Shown: positions 1 through 8,450, numbered from the stretch's first letter. The stretch is 64,000 nucleotides of DNA from Actinoplanes derwentensis (GCF_900104725.1 NZ_LT629758.1:4154001-4218000), one strand, 5' to 3'. Numbers and translations: made by a program. The notes: a model not told the origin generated them from the letters alone.

Positions 1-874
1 CCGAACCGGAGTTCAACCCCCGCGCCAGCGTCAACCGGCTGTCTGCGGTGATCAGCGCCTCGTCGGTGGCCGGCACCCCCTCGACGATCTGGACCTGGCC
101 GGAGGTCAGCGCCCCGACCCGCACCGACGACTCCTTCAGGAAGCGGTAGGTGATCTCGTCGAGATAGGCCGGCCCGGTGTGCCCGGCGGTCGACGGCGCC
201 CAGTCGTAGTCCGGGTTCTTGACGAAGTGCACCTCCTGCCCGGCGGTGTAGCGGTCCAGCACGAACGGGCCGGTGCCGGCCAGCTCGGGGCCACCGAACT
301 TGAGGTTCTTCGCCTCCTTCAGCGACTTCGGCGAGACCTGCGCGCCCTGCGGGGTGGAGAGGAAGTCGAGCAGCAGCACGTCCGGCTGCTCGAGGTGGAA
401 AGCGACGGTGGCCGGGTCGACGACCTCGACGGAGTCCAGGTGACGCAACTGCACGGCCAGCACCGACGGGTTGTAGCCCTCGACCCGGAACTGGTCGAGG
501 TTGGCCTTCACCGCCGCGGCGTCGAACTTCGTGCCGTCACTGAACGTGACGTCCGTACGCAATTTGAAGGTGTAGGTTTTTCCGTCCGCTGAGACCTCGT
601 AGCCGGTGGCCAGCCACGGCACGAAACCGCCCTGGCTGTCGTGGGTGAGCAGCGACTCGAAGGTGTTCCCGACCAGCAGGCGGGCTTTGGCCTGCGCGTA
701 CTGATGGGGGTTGAAGGTGATCGGCTCGGTCTCGATCGCCCAGGTCAGCGAGCCGCCGCTGACCGGCTGCCCGGCCGCGGCGGCACTGCCCGCCCCGGAC
801 GAACCGGGCGAGCAGGCGGAGGTGAGGACGAGAGCGAGAGCGGTGACTACGACTGCCGGCCGGATACGGCGCAT
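1..874 (-). CDS. Peptide/nickel-type ABC transporter substrate-binding lipoprotein (family 5), 3' part outside the window
   Basis: Reading leftward from ATG at 872-874, the frame stays open to the window edge, giving about 291 residues without a stop. The N-terminus starts MRRIRPAVVV, continues into a hydrophobic segment and ends in the lipobox LTSAC, so the mature protein should be a lipid-anchored extracytoplasmic receptor. The mature part has the family 5 signature (SLTWAIETEPITFNPH near the start, then TFKLRTDVTFSDGTKFDA and an acidic-hydrophobic core), which in known members captures oligopeptides, dipeptides or nickel for an ABC importer. An AGGAGG ribosome site lies about 8 nt before the ATG. 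The family normally has 500-550 residues, so roughly half is missing off the left edge. The substrate cannot be told from sequence. Confidence 0.85.
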   Translation of the reverse strand, partial: MRRIRPAVVVTALALVLTSACSPGSSGAGSAAAAGQPVSGGSLTWAIETEPITFNPHQYAQAKARLLVGNTFESLLTHDSQGGFVPWLATGYEVSADGKTYTFKLRTDVTFSDGTKFDAAAVKANLDQFRVEGYNPSVLAVQLRHLDSVEVVDPATVAFHLEQPDVLLLDFLSTPQGAQVSPKSLKEAKNLKFGGPELAGTGPFVLDRYTAGQEVHFVKNPDYDWAPSTAGHTGPAYLDEITYRFLKESSVRVGALTSGQVQIVEGVPATDEALITADSRLTLARGLNSGS

Positions 875-896
875 GAGTGGTTCCTCCTCTCCATCA

Positions 897-936
897 TTCC
901 TATAGTTCCGATAGGAAATTGGCAACAGCCTATGAT
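897..936. promoter_or_regulatory. Inverted repeat and -10-like element between the binding-protein and sulfatase genes
   Basis: TTCCTAT (897-903) and ATAGGAA (911-917) form a perfect 7-bp inverted repeat around a 7-nt spacer, just upstream of the leftward binding-protein gene. TATGAT at 931-936 is a good -10 candidate for the rightward gene at 981. An operator role is inferred from position only. Confidence 0.35.
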
Positions 937-980
937 CCCGGACACGCCAAGTTCTCGATCAGCATCTGAACCATCTCGGC

Positions 981-2921
981 ATGGTCTGCGTTCCCCATGA
1001 CGTGCAGCCGACAGACCTCGCCGATCCGCAGCAGAACCCGGATTCCGACAAAACCCCCGCTCCCGCTTCGCCCGAGAATTCGGAGCCCGCGGCGGAGGTC
1101 GCCACCCCTGCCCCCGCGCCGGAACAGGCCCCCGCGCCAGAGCCGGCATCGGAGCCGGCATCGGACACCGTCGAAGCTGCTCTTTCGGAAACCGCTCCTC
1201 CGGAAACCGCTCCTTCGGAAAGCGCTCCCGAGGTCGTCGAGGCCGTCGCCGTCGATCCCGGCGACAAGATCAAGACACCCGGCCGGGTACGACGATTCCT
1301 GAGCTCCCCGTGGATCTCCCACGGACTGACCGTCCTGGCATGCGCGATGGTGCTCGGCGCCCTGCTCTACCCGAACGTCCTGCGCCGGCTCACCCTCGGC
1401 AGCTTCGCCCGCATCCCGATCGAAGCCGCCGTCCTCATGCTGGTGCTGGTCGTGCTCCCCCGCCGCCCCCGCATCGCCGTCGGCTCCGTCGCCGGGGTAC
1501 TGCTCGGCTGGCTGATGATCCAGAAGAGCCTCGACATGGGCTGGTTCAAGACCCTGGCCCGCCCGTTCGACGTGGTCCTCGACTGGGAACTGTTCGACGA
1601 CACGTACAGCTTCATCCGCGACTCCTACGGCCAGCTCGGCGCGTACGCCGCCGCCGCCGGTGTCGTCCTCGGCGGGGCCGCCGCCATCGCCGCGATGGTC
1701 TGGGCCGTCCTGCGCGTCGCCGACCTGCTCGCCCGGCACCAGCGCCGCTCGGCCCTCGCCGCCACCGGCATCGCCTCGGTCTGGATGCTGACCCTCGCCC
1801 TCGGCGTGCAACTGGTCCCCGGTGTCCCGATCGCCGCCCGCACCACCGCCACCTACGCCTGGGACCGCGCCTGGCAGGCCCGCGCCGGCCTGGCCAACGA
1901 AGCCGCCTTCGCCGACGAGGTCAAGGTCGACGCCTTCCGCGACACCCCGCCCGACCAGCTGCTGAGCGCCCTCAAGGGCAAAGACGTCATCTTCACCTTC
2001 GTGGAGAGCTACGGCCGCAACGCCGTCGAGGCCCCCGAGTTCGCCGAAGGCACCGGCGCGGTCCTGGCCGAAGGCGACGCCAAACTGAAGCAGGCCGGGT
2101 TCGGCGCCCGCAGCGGCTGGCTCACCTCACCCACCTTCGGCGGCAACAGCTGGCTGGCCCACTCCACCCTGCTGTCCGGGCTGTGGATCAACAACCAGTC
2201 CCGCTACCGCAACCTGACCGCCAGCGACCGCCTCACCGTCACCAGCGCCTTCAAGAAGGCGAACTGGGACACCCTCAGCGTCATGCCCGGCGCCACCCGC
2301 GCCTGGCCGGAGGGCAAGTTCTACGGCTACAACCGGGTCTGGGACTCCCGCAACCTCGGCTACCAGGGCCCCAAGTTCAGCTGGGCGCAGATGCCCGACC
2401 AGTACACGCTGAAGAAGTTCACCGAACTCGAGTACGCCAAGCCCGGCCGCGAGAAGCTGTTCGTCGAGATCCCGCTGATCTCCAGCCACACCCCGTGGGC
2501 GCCGATCCCGTCGTTCTTCCCCGACTGGAACCAGGTCGGCGACGGCTCGATCTACAGCGAGGTCGCCGCCCAGGGCGAGCAGAAGGCCGACATCTGGACC
2601 AGCTCCGAGAAGGTCCGCACCGAGTACGGCCGGTCCATCCAGTACACCTTGACCACATTGATCGACTGGGTGCAGAAGTACGGCGACGACGACCTGGTCC
2701 TCGTCTACCTCGGCGACCACCAGCCGTCCAGCGTCGTCACCGGCGACAACGCCAGCCACGACGTACCGATCACCCTGATCGCCAAGGACCCGGCCATCCT
2801 GGACAAGATCGACTCGTGGGGCTGGGCCGACGGCCTCAAACCCCAGCCCACCACCCCGGTCTGGCAGATGAACACCTTCCGCGACCGTTTCCTGACCGCC
2901 TACGGCGCAGGCGAACACTGA
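981..2921 (+). CDS. LTA-synthase-like membrane sulfatase family protein
   Basis: 646 residues. Residues 20-95 are a cytoplasmic Pro/Ala/Glu-rich tail. About five hydrophobic segments follow (near 113-131, 146-160, 165-182, 218-245, 258-282), then an extracytoplasmic alkaline-phosphatase/sulfatase-fold domain (about 335-640). Visible metal or active-site features are FTFVESYG (Glu342), the serine-rich GGNSWLAHSTLLSG near 387-400, SSHTPW with His503, and YLGDHQ (Asp579-His580). This architecture is that of polyglycerol-phosphate synthases and phosphoglycerol transferases, which move head groups from membrane lipids onto cell-surface polymers; the true substrate here is unknown. No Shine-Dalgarno precedes the ATG at 981, so the exact start is uncertain. 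It converges on the acyl-CoA synthetase gene across a shared terminator. Confidence 0.8.
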   Translation: MVCVPHDVQPTDLADPQQNPDSDKTPAPASPENSEPAAEVATPAPAPEQAPAPEPASEPASDTVEAALSETAPPETAPSESAPEVVEAVAVDPGDKIKTPGRVRRFLSSPWISHGLTVLACAMVLGALLYPNVLRRLTLGSFARIPIEAAVLMLVLVVLPRRPRIAVGSVAGVLLGWLMIQKSLDMGWFKTLARPFDVVLDWELFDDTYSFIRDSYGQLGAYAAAAGVVLGGAAAIAAMVWAVLRVADLLARHQRRSALAATGIASVWMLTLALGVQLVPGVPIAARTTATYAWDRAWQARAGLANEAAFADEVKVDAFRDTPPDQLLSALKGKDVIFTFVESYGRNAVEAPEFAEGTGAVLAEGDAKLKQAGFGARSGWLTSPTFGGNSWLAHSTLLSGLWINNQSRYRNLTASDRLTVTSAFKKANWDTLSVMPGATRAWPEGKFYGYNRVWDSRNLGYQGPKFSWAQMPDQYTLKKFTELEYAKPGREKLFVEIPLISSHTPWAPIPSFFPDWNQVGDGSIYSEVAAQGEQKADIWTSSEKVRTEYGRSIQYTLTTLIDWVQKYGDDDLVLVYLGDHQPSSVVTGDNASHDVPITLIAKDPAILDKIDSWGWADGLKPQPTTPVWQMNTFRDRFLTAYGAGEH

Positions 2922-2923
2922 CC

Positions 2924-2969
2924 GCGGTGTGCGGCGCCGGTCCCGGTCATTCCAGGCGCCGCACACCGC
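2924..2969. terminator. Bidirectional stem-loop terminator
   Basis: A perfect 15-bp stem (2924-2938 with 2955-2969, arm GCGGTGTGCGGCGCC) encloses a 16-nt loop. It starts 2 nt after the sulfatase stop and lies 16 nt beyond the stop of the converging acyl-CoA synthetase gene, so it can end both transcripts. Confidence 0.75.
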
Positions 2970-2985
2970 CCCACTCCACCGTTGA

Positions 2986-4941
2986 TCAGCGTGGTGTCCG
3001 CAACACCGGGCGCAGCGCCTCCAAGACGGCCGGGTCCTCGATCGTCGCGGGGACCGGCTCCTCGCGGCCGTCGGCGACATCGCGCATCGTGGCGCGCAGG
3101 ATCTTGCCGGATCGGGTCTTCGGGAGTGCCGCCACCACGTCGACCCGGCGCAGGGCGGCCACCGCGCCGATCCGTTCACGGACCCGGGCGACCAGTTCCG
3201 CCTCCAGTACCGCCGGCGGCGTGCCCACCCCGGCCCGCAGCACCACGAACCCCCGGGGAATCTGCCCTTTCAGCAGGTCACCGACCCCGATCACGGCACA
3301 CTCGGCGACCGCCGGATGCTCGGCCAGCACCTCCTCCATCGCACCCGTCGACAGCCGGTGCCCGGCCACGTTGATCACGTCATCGGTGCGGCCCAGCACG
3401 TACAGATAACCGTCGGCGTCGAACATCCCGCCGTCCCCGGTCAGGTAGGCACCCTGGAACGCCGACAGATACGACCGCACATACCGCTCGTCGTCCCGCC
3501 ACAACGACGGCAGACAACCCGGCGGCAACGGCAGCCCGAGCACGATGACGCCCTCCACCCCGGCCGGCACGTCCACCCCGTACGGGTCGACCACCCGCAC
3601 CCGGTAACCCGGCATCGGCACCGACGGCGAGCCCGGCCGGGTCGGCAACTCCTGCAGACCGCGGGGGCTCGCGGCGATCGGCCAGCCCGTCTCGGTCTGC
3701 CACCAGTTGTCGACGATCGGGATGCCGAGCAGGTCACCGGCCCACTCATACGTCCGCGGGTCCAGTCTCTCCCCCGCCAGGAACAGCGTACGCAGACAGC
3801 TCACGTCCCGGCCGGACAGCAGTTCGCCCTCCGGATCCTCCTTGCGGATCGCCCGGATCGCGGTCGGCGCGGTGAACATCGCCGACACCCGGTGCTGCTC
3901 GATCACCCGCCAGAAAGCGCCCGCGTCCGGAGTGCCGACCGGCTTGCCCTCGTACAGGATCGTGGTCGCCCCGGCCAGCAGCGGGCCGTACACGATGTAC
4001 GAGTGGCCGACCACCCAGCCGACGTCGGAGGCGGCCCAGAAGACCTCGCCCGGCCGTACGCCGAAGATGTTCTCCATCGACCACCGCAACGCCACCGCAT
4101 GGCCGCCGTTGTCGCGGACCACGCCTTTGGGCCGTCCGGTCGTGCCGGACGTGTAGAGGATGTAGAGCGGATCGGTCGCCGCCACCGGCACACAGTCCGC
4201 CGGGGTCGCGTCCAGCACCGCGTCCGCCCAGCTCAGATCGCGGCCCGGCACCAGATCGGCGGGCGCCTCGGGCCGTTGCAGGATCACGCACCAGTCGACG
4301 ACGTGCGCCGACTCGGCCAGGGCCGCGTCGAGCATCGGCTGATAGCGCACCACCTTGCGGCCCTTGATGCGGCCCTCGATGCCGCCCTCGATGCCATTCT
4401 CGATGCCGCCCTCGAAGCCACCCTTGAAGCCACCCTCGATGCCGCATGAGCTGGCGATCACCAGGCGGGGCTGGGCGTCGTCGATGCGGGCGGCAAGCTC
4501 CCGGGCCCCGAACCCGCCGAAGACCACCGAGTGCACGGCACCGAGGCGGGCACACGCCAGCATCGCGATCACGGCCTCCGGCACCATCGCCATGTAGATC
4601 ACGACCCGGTCCCCGCGTTCCACCCCGAGACGGCGCAGCGCACCGGCGAAGACGGCGACCTCGTCGCGGAGTTCGCGATAGGACCAGGTGCGGGTGATCC
4701 CGGTGACCGGGCTGTCGTGGATCAGCGCCGGCTGGTCGCCCCGGCCACTGTGGACGTGCCGGTCCAGGGCGTTGTGGCAGGTGTTGAGGGTGGCGCCGGG
4801 GAACCAGCGGAAGATCGGAGCGGTGCTGTCGTCGAGGATCCGGTCCGGAGGGTCGATCCAGTCGATGGCCTCGGCGGCATGCTGCCAGAAGCCGGCCGGG
4901 TCGGTGATGCTCCGCTGATAGGCCTCACGATACGAACCCAT
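2986..4941 (-). CDS. prpE: Propionyl-CoA synthetase-type acyl-CoA synthetase (AMP-forming)
   Basis: 651 residues with full acetyl/propionyl-CoA synthetase architecture: N-terminal ACAS segment (YREAYQRSITDPAGFW), the adenylation P-loop YTSGTTGRPKG at about 263-273, the WWQTETGWPI region, the hinge YLTGDGG, and the acetylation-sensitive catalytic lysine in PKTRSGKILR (Lys613). It should convert propionate or another short acid plus ATP and CoA to acyl-CoA. The VVFGGFGARELAARIDDAQP and SSCGIE motifs fit PrpE better than Acs. Residues 168-195 are an unusual run of seven tetrapeptides (IEGG-like) from a 12-bp DNA repeat, where I expect a single such unit in PrpE. CAGTGT sits 6 nt before the start codon and there is no Shine-Dalgarno, so the mRNA may be leaderless. 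Neighbouring acyl-CoA genes fit propionyl-CoA metabolism. Confidence 0.82.
   Translation of the reverse strand: MGSYREAYQRSITDPAGFWQHAAEAIDWIDPPDRILDDSTAPIFRWFPGATLNTCHNALDRHVHSGRGDQPALIHDSPVTGITRTWSYRELRDEVAVFAGALRRLGVERGDRVVIYMAMVPEAVIAMLACARLGAVHSVVFGGFGARELAARIDDAQPRLVIASSCGIEGGFKGGFEGGIENGIEGGIEGRIKGRKVVRYQPMLDAALAESAHVVDWCVILQRPEAPADLVPGRDLSWADAVLDATPADCVPVAATDPLYILYTSGTTGRPKGVVRDNGGHAVALRWSMENIFGVRPGEVFWAASDVGWVVGHSYIVYGPLLAGATTILYEGKPVGTPDAGAFWRVIEQHRVSAMFTAPTAIRAIRKEDPEGELLSGRDVSCLRTLFLAGERLDPRTYEWAGDLLGIPIVDNWWQTETGWPIAASPRGLQELPTRPGSPSVPMPGYRVRVVDPYGVDVPAGVEGVIVLGLPLPPGCLPSLWRDDERYVRSYLSAFQGAYLTGDGGMFDADGYLYVLGRTDDVINVAGHRLSTGAMEEVLAEHPAVAECAVIGVGDLLKGQIPRGFVVLRAGVGTPPAVLEAELVARVRERIGAVAALRRVDVVAALPKTRSGKILRATMRDVADGREEPVPATIEDPAVLEALRPVLRTPR
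4357..4440 (-). repeat. Seven 12-bp tandem units inside the propionyl-CoA synthetase gene
   Basis: Seven consecutive imperfect copies of GCCGCCCTCGAT (plus-strand sense) run from 4357 to 4440. Each encodes a tetrapeptide of type I/F-E/K-G/N-G/R. The reading frame is kept because the unit is 12 bp. The array follows the conserved SCG motif and precedes KVVRYQP. Confidence 0.9.
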
Positions 4942-4989
4942 GCCCTGACACTGTGCCCCCGGTCACACCTTGTCCAGCATCCTAGGAGG

Positions 4990-5040
4990 CCAGCCTGAAG
5001 GCTGGACCAGCGCTTCGACTACCGGCGGACCAGTCGGTCC
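4990..5040. promoter_or_regulatory. Two small stem-loops upstream of the acyl-CoA synthetase gene
   Basis: CCAGCC-tgaa-GGCTGG (4990-5005) and GGACC-agtc-GGTCC (5027-5040) are perfect short hairpins between the synthetase start (4941) and the tetR terminator. Role unknown; they may be part of the promoter region or extend the termination zone for tetR. Confidence 0.4.
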
Positions 5041-5053
5041 ATCATGGAGGAAC

Positions 5054-5087
5054 GGACCGGACCGTCCGTCGCACGGACAGTCCGGTC
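5054..5087 (-). terminator. Terminator after the TetR gene
   Basis: A 16-bp stem with one mismatch (5054-5069 pairing with 5072-5087, 2-nt loop) begins 7 nt beyond the tetR stop codon. Its position and stability fit a factor-independent terminator for the leftward tetR transcript, insulating the next gene. Confidence 0.7.
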
Positions 5088-5094
5088 CACAAAT

Positions 5095-5694
5095 TCAGGA
5101 AGCTTGCGGGAACACCCGTTCCACCATCGCGATCAGCGACACGGTGAGCAGCGAATGCACCTGATCCCGGGTCAGCACCCCCCGCTGCAGCCACTCCTGC
5201 GCCGTCCAGATGGCCAGCCCGACGTACGACCGGGTCATCGCCCGCAGCGCCGGAGACGGATCGTCACTCCCGAGCGCACGCAGCACTCCCGTCGCAGCGT
5301 GATCAACCGCCTCGGCGATCACTTCGTGCACCTCGGCATCAGCCATCCCACCGGCCCCGGTGGCCGCTAGCCAGGAGGTGCTGTGCCGGGAGACGACGTC
5401 CAGGAACCAGTTCACGATGAAAGCGGCCCGTTCGGGCAGTTCGCCCTGGGGAAGCTGCTCGAAGGCGACTTCCGGCACGGTAAGCATTATCCTTACCACT
5501 TCGAGGTATAAGTCCTTTTTTGTCCCGAAGTAGTGGTTGACGAGCCCTCGCGCCACTCCGGCGTCGCGCGCCACATCGGTCGTGGACACCTCGGCGTACG
5601 GTTTCGCCCCGAACAAGCGGATCGCCACCGACAGGATCTGTTCACGCCGGGCATCCGGTTCCAGCCGCCGCCGGCGCACGGCCTCCACACTCAC
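5095..5694 (-). CDS. TetR-family transcriptional regulator
   Basis: 199 residues from GTG at 5692-5694. The N-terminal TetR helix-turn-helix is clear: ARREQILSVAIRLFGAKPY followed by VSTTDVARDAGVARG and LVNHYFGTKKDLYLEVV. The C-terminal helical ligand domain is not diagnostic. An upstream ATG at 5742 gives 16 extra residues, but TAGTGT (5702-5707) lies exactly 7 nt before the GTG without a Shine-Dalgarno, so I prefer a leaderless start at 5694. The gene is divergent from an acyl-CoA dehydrogenase, and several ACACATCG half-sites fill the gap. By analogy with many TetR/ACAD pairs it probably senses an acyl-CoA and represses the neighbouring catabolic genes; the ligand is inferred. Confidence 0.85.
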   Translation of the reverse strand: MSVEAVRRRRLEPDARREQILSVAIRLFGAKPYAEVSTTDVARDAGVARGLVNHYFGTKKDLYLEVVRIMLTVPEVAFEQLPQGELPERAAFIVNWFLDVVSRHSTSWLAATGAGGMADAEVHEVIAEAVDHAATGVLRALGSDDPSPALRAMTRSYVGLAIWTAQEWLQRGVLTRDQVHSLLTVSLIAMVERVFPQAS

Positions 5695-5710
5695 CCGGCC
5701 GACACTACGG

Positions 5711-5838
5711 CACATCGATCCATAGGTTGATGAGATGGGCAATATGTCGATGTGTTGAGCGTGATTCCCGATGGATGACGGTTATTCATATCAAGCTTAT
5801 TGACACATCGCCAACAGTGTTCGATGGTGTGTCGATGC
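5711..5838. promoter_or_regulatory. Divergent TetR/acyl-CoA dehydrogenase promoter with repeated ACACATCG half-sites
   Basis: CACATCGAT (5711-5719), TCGATGTGTTGA (5747-5758) and TTGACACATCG (5800-5810) share the core ACACATCG in both orientations, and further TCGATG variants flank the dehydrogenase start. The last full site overlaps a consensus -35, TTGACA (5800-5805), which is 17 bp from GATGGT (5823-5828), itself 6 nt before the ATG at 5835. This layout fits repression by the adjacent TetR protein. Confidence 0.5.
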
Positions 5839-6998
5839 CGACGCCTGGACTGGACGGTTACGTCGAACCGTGGCGCAAGCCGGAACACGACGACCTCGCC
5901 GACCTCGCCCGCACCTTCTTCACCAAGGAGGTGCTTCCGCACGCCGCGCGCCTCGAACAACAGGGGCACCCGGACCGGGAGCACTACCGCCGGGCCGGCG
6001 AGCTGGGCCTGCTCGGGCTCTCGATCCCGGAGGACTTCGGCGGCGGGGGCGGCGACTTCACCCACGAGGCCACGCTGTTACACGAACAGACCCTGGCCGG
6101 CGAGGGTAGCCTCGGGATCGCCGTGCACAGCGGCATCGTCACCGGATACATCAACGACTACGGCACCGACGAGCAGAAGCGGCGCTGGCTGCCCGGCCTG
6201 GTCAGCGGCGAGCTGATCGGCGCGATCGGGATGACCGAACCGGACGGCGGCTCGGACGTCCAGTCGATCCGGACGAAAGCCGTCCGCGACGGCGACGACT
6301 ATGTGGTCTCCGGTTCGAAGACGTTCATCACCAACGGAATCCTTGCGGACCTGTTGGTCCTGGCGGTGAAGACCGACACGTCCGCACGCGCGCACGGCAT
6401 CTCCCTGCTGGTCTGCGAACTGACCGGCGACCCCGACGGTTTCCGCCGCGGCCGCAAGATCGAGAAGATCGGCTTGCACTCGAACGACACGGCCGAACTG
6501 TTCTTCGACGACTTCCGGGTGCCGGCCGCCAACCTGCTGGGCACCGAGGGCTCCGGATTCATCCAGATGATGCGACAGCTCCCCCAGGAGCGCCTGGTCA
6601 TCGGGGTCGGCGCGGTCGCCGCCATGCAGCGGGCCCTGGAGCTGGCGACCGCCTACGCCAAGGAACGCACCGCTTTCGGCAAGCCGCTGATCGGTCACCA
6701 GAACACCCGGATGGTCCTGTCCGAGGTGGCGACCAGAACCCGGGTGTCGAGGGTGTTCCTGGACGACTGCATCCAACGGCACACCCGTGGTGAGCTGGAC
6801 GTGTCCACCGCCGCGATGGCCAAGCTGTACCTCACCGAGGGCCAGTGCGAGGTAGTGGACCGCTGCCTGCAGATCTTCGGCGGCTACGGCTACACCACCG
6901 AGTACCCGATCTCGAAGATGTACGCGGACGCCCGAGTCCAGAAGATCTACGGCGGCACCAACGAGATCATGAAGGAGCTGATCTCCCGTGCCCTCTGA
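5835..6998 (+). CDS. Acyl-CoA dehydrogenase
   Basis: 387 residues, the usual family length. The N-terminal helical domain contains LGLLGLSIPEDFGGGG. The middle beta domain has IGAIGMTEPDGGSDVQSI and YVVSGSKTFITNG. The C-terminal FAD-binding domain has AYAKERTAFGKPL and the signature CLQIFGGYGYTTEYPISKMY. The catalytic base is the Glu in GGTNEIM (about Glu377), the position used by short/medium/branched-chain enzymes. It should oxidise an acyl-CoA to the 2-enoyl-CoA with electron transfer to ETF. The frame opens at 5727, but homology begins at MPTPGLDGY (5835), which also sits 6 nt after a -10-like hexamer. The racemase-type gene downstream suggests a methyl-branched substrate. Confidence 0.9.
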   Translation: MPTPGLDGYVEPWRKPEHDDLADLARTFFTKEVLPHAARLEQQGHPDREHYRRAGELGLLGLSIPEDFGGGGGDFTHEATLLHEQTLAGEGSLGIAVHSGIVTGYINDYGTDEQKRRWLPGLVSGELIGAIGMTEPDGGSDVQSIRTKAVRDGDDYVVSGSKTFITNGILADLLVLAVKTDTSARAHGISLLVCELTGDPDGFRRGRKIEKIGLHSNDTAELFFDDFRVPAANLLGTEGSGFIQMMRQLPQERLVIGVGAVAAMQRALELATAYAKERTAFGKPLIGHQNTRMVLSEVATRTRVSRVFLDDCIQRHTRGELDVSTAAMAKLYLTEGQCEVVDRCLQIFGGYGYTTEYPISKMYADARVQKIYGGTNEIMKELISRAL

Positions 6999-7062
6999 CC
7001 CCCTCACCCACGACAACGCCCGCACTCACACCTATGCCCGCAGCCTCGCTCTCTTCTTCGCC

Positions 7063-7128
7063 CGCGGCAACGGGAGCGGAAATGAGAGCGGAAGCGAGAA
7101 CGGAAGCGGACCCGGGAGCGGAAACGTC
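7063..7128. repeat. Purine-rich GGAAGC-type short repeat between the dehydrogenase and racemase genes
   Basis: The 183-bp gap between the dehydrogenase stop and the racemase start holds a tract of imperfect 6-bp units (variants of GGGAGC/GGAAGC/GGAAAC). A frame across it would encode a Gly/Ser/Asn/Glu-rich 65-residue peptide starting at 6988 inside the dehydrogenase gene. I see no domain in it and do not call a gene. Confidence 0.6.
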
Positions 7129-7181
7129 GGAGGCAAGACCAACGCGGGCAGGTGGCCGGTGCCGCAGCGAGGTGCGACCGG

Positions 7182-8252
7182 ATGACAGCGCTCAGCGGCA
7201 TCCGCGTCGTCGAACTCGCCGGCCTGGCCCCGGCCCCGTTCGGCTGCATGATCCTCGCCGATTTGGGCGCCGACGTGATCCTGGTGGACCGCCCCGGCGG
7301 CACCGGACCGGTCGGTCCCCTGCAACGCGGCCGCCGCCGGATCACTCTCGACCTGAAATCCGACGACGGCAGAGATCAGCTGCTCAGCCTGATCGCGAAG
7401 GCCGACGTCCTGGTCGAGGGCTACCGCCCCGGGGTAGCCGAACGGCTCGGCTTCGGCCCGGAGGACTGCGAAAAGATCAACCCCCGGCTGGTGTACGCCC
7501 GGATGACCGGCTGGGGCCAGGACGGCCCACTGGCGAACCGGGCCGGTCACGACATCAACTACATCGCGATCGCCGGAGCCCTGGAGCCGATCGGCCGACC
7601 CGGCGAACGCCCACACGCCCCCCTCAACCTGCTGGCCGATTTCGCCGGCGGCGGCATGCTACTGGCAGTCGGCGTACTGGCCGCTCTACTGGAACGAGCA
7701 AGTTCCGGCCGCGGTCAAGTCGTCGACACGTCAATGGTTGACGGCTCGTCAATGTTGATGACGTTCCTGCACGGCTTCTTGGCGGACGGCAAGTGGCCCG
7801 GCGGCCGAGGCGCGAACCTGCTCGACGGCGGCGCCCCGTTCTACGACACTTACGAGACCGCCGACGGCGGTTTCGTGGCGGTAGGTTCGCTGGAGCCACA
7901 GTTCTACGCGGCCCTGTTGCAGGGCCTAGGCCTGAACGACGACCCGGACCTGCCGGCCCAGTTCGATTTCGCGGCCTGGCCGGAGTTACGCCGCCGCTTC
8001 ACCGAACGATTCCACCAGAAGACGCGCGCCGAATGGGAAGCGATATTCGAGGGCCGCGACGCGTGCGTGAGCCCGGTGCTGTCCCCGACCGAGGCGCCAT
8101 CCCACCCTCACAACGCGGCAAGGTCAGCGTTCATCGAGGTGGACGGCGTGACACAGCCCGCACCAGCCCCACGCTTCACCCGCACCAGAAGCGAAACCCC
8201 GCCCCCCATGCGACTGGCAACCGTAGCCGAGGTCCTAACCACCTGGTCCTAG
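7182..8252 (+). CDS. CoA-transferase family III, alpha-methylacyl-CoA racemase-like
   Basis: 356 residues from ATG at 7182, preceded by GAGGTG. Family III hallmarks are present: GIRVVELAGLAPAPFGCMILADLGADVI, VLVEGYRPGVAERLG and NPRLVYARMTGWGQDGP. The catalytic pair known from mycobacterial MCR is matched by GHDINYI (His123) and LLADFAGGG (Asp153), and the length is typical of racemases rather than formyl-CoA transferases (about 430). It probably interconverts (2R)- and (2S)-2-methylacyl-CoA so that the upstream acyl-CoA dehydrogenase can act. Beta-oxidation of methyl-branched chains releases propionyl-CoA, fitting the nearby propionyl-CoA synthetase. The substrate is inferred. Confidence 0.85.
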   Translation: MTALSGIRVVELAGLAPAPFGCMILADLGADVILVDRPGGTGPVGPLQRGRRRITLDLKSDDGRDQLLSLIAKADVLVEGYRPGVAERLGFGPEDCEKINPRLVYARMTGWGQDGPLANRAGHDINYIAIAGALEPIGRPGERPHAPLNLLADFAGGGMLLAVGVLAALLERASSGRGQVVDTSMVDGSSMLMTFLHGFLADGKWPGGRGANLLDGGAPFYDTYETADGGFVAVGSLEPQFYAALLQGLGLNDDPDLPAQFDFAAWPELRRRFTERFHQKTRAEWEAIFEGRDACVSPVLSPTEAPSHPHNAARSAFIEVDGVTQPAPAPRFTRTRSETPPPMRLATVAEVLTTWS

Positions 8253-8337
8253 ATCTTTTCCGGTACGAGCAACAAAAGCCGCCGTGACCACCACGCAAGG
8301 AGGGCCCGGGGCAAAGGCCGCGCCGCGCCAACCGGGC

Positions 8338-8450
8338 TTGAGCGTCGGGTCACCGCACAGAAAGCCACCGCACGCGTCGTCACGTGTCGCCATGCCACGC
8401 CACCGAACTTGAACCTGGGGTCACCGAACTTGAGCCTGGGATCACCGCAC
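8338..8450. repeat. Three copies of a 21-bp unit
   Basis: Copies at 8338-8358, 8409-8429 and 8430-8450 share TTGAnCnTnGGnTCACCGnAC. The last two are directly adjacent. Next to them, GCACGAGGAAAGCCC occurs twice with an 18-bp period (8447-8461 and 8465-8479). Confidence 0.8.

Noticed and set aside
930..1811. 293-residue leftward frame opposite the sulfatase gene
   Set aside because: Composition (Gly/Asp/His/Arg-rich without domain) is typical of the antisense of a GC-rich gene, and the plus-strand gene has clear homology.
6988..7185. 65-residue Gly/Ser/Asn peptide between the dehydrogenase and racemase genes
   Set aside because: It starts inside the dehydrogenase gene, has no ribosome site and consists mostly of a 6-bp simple repeat.
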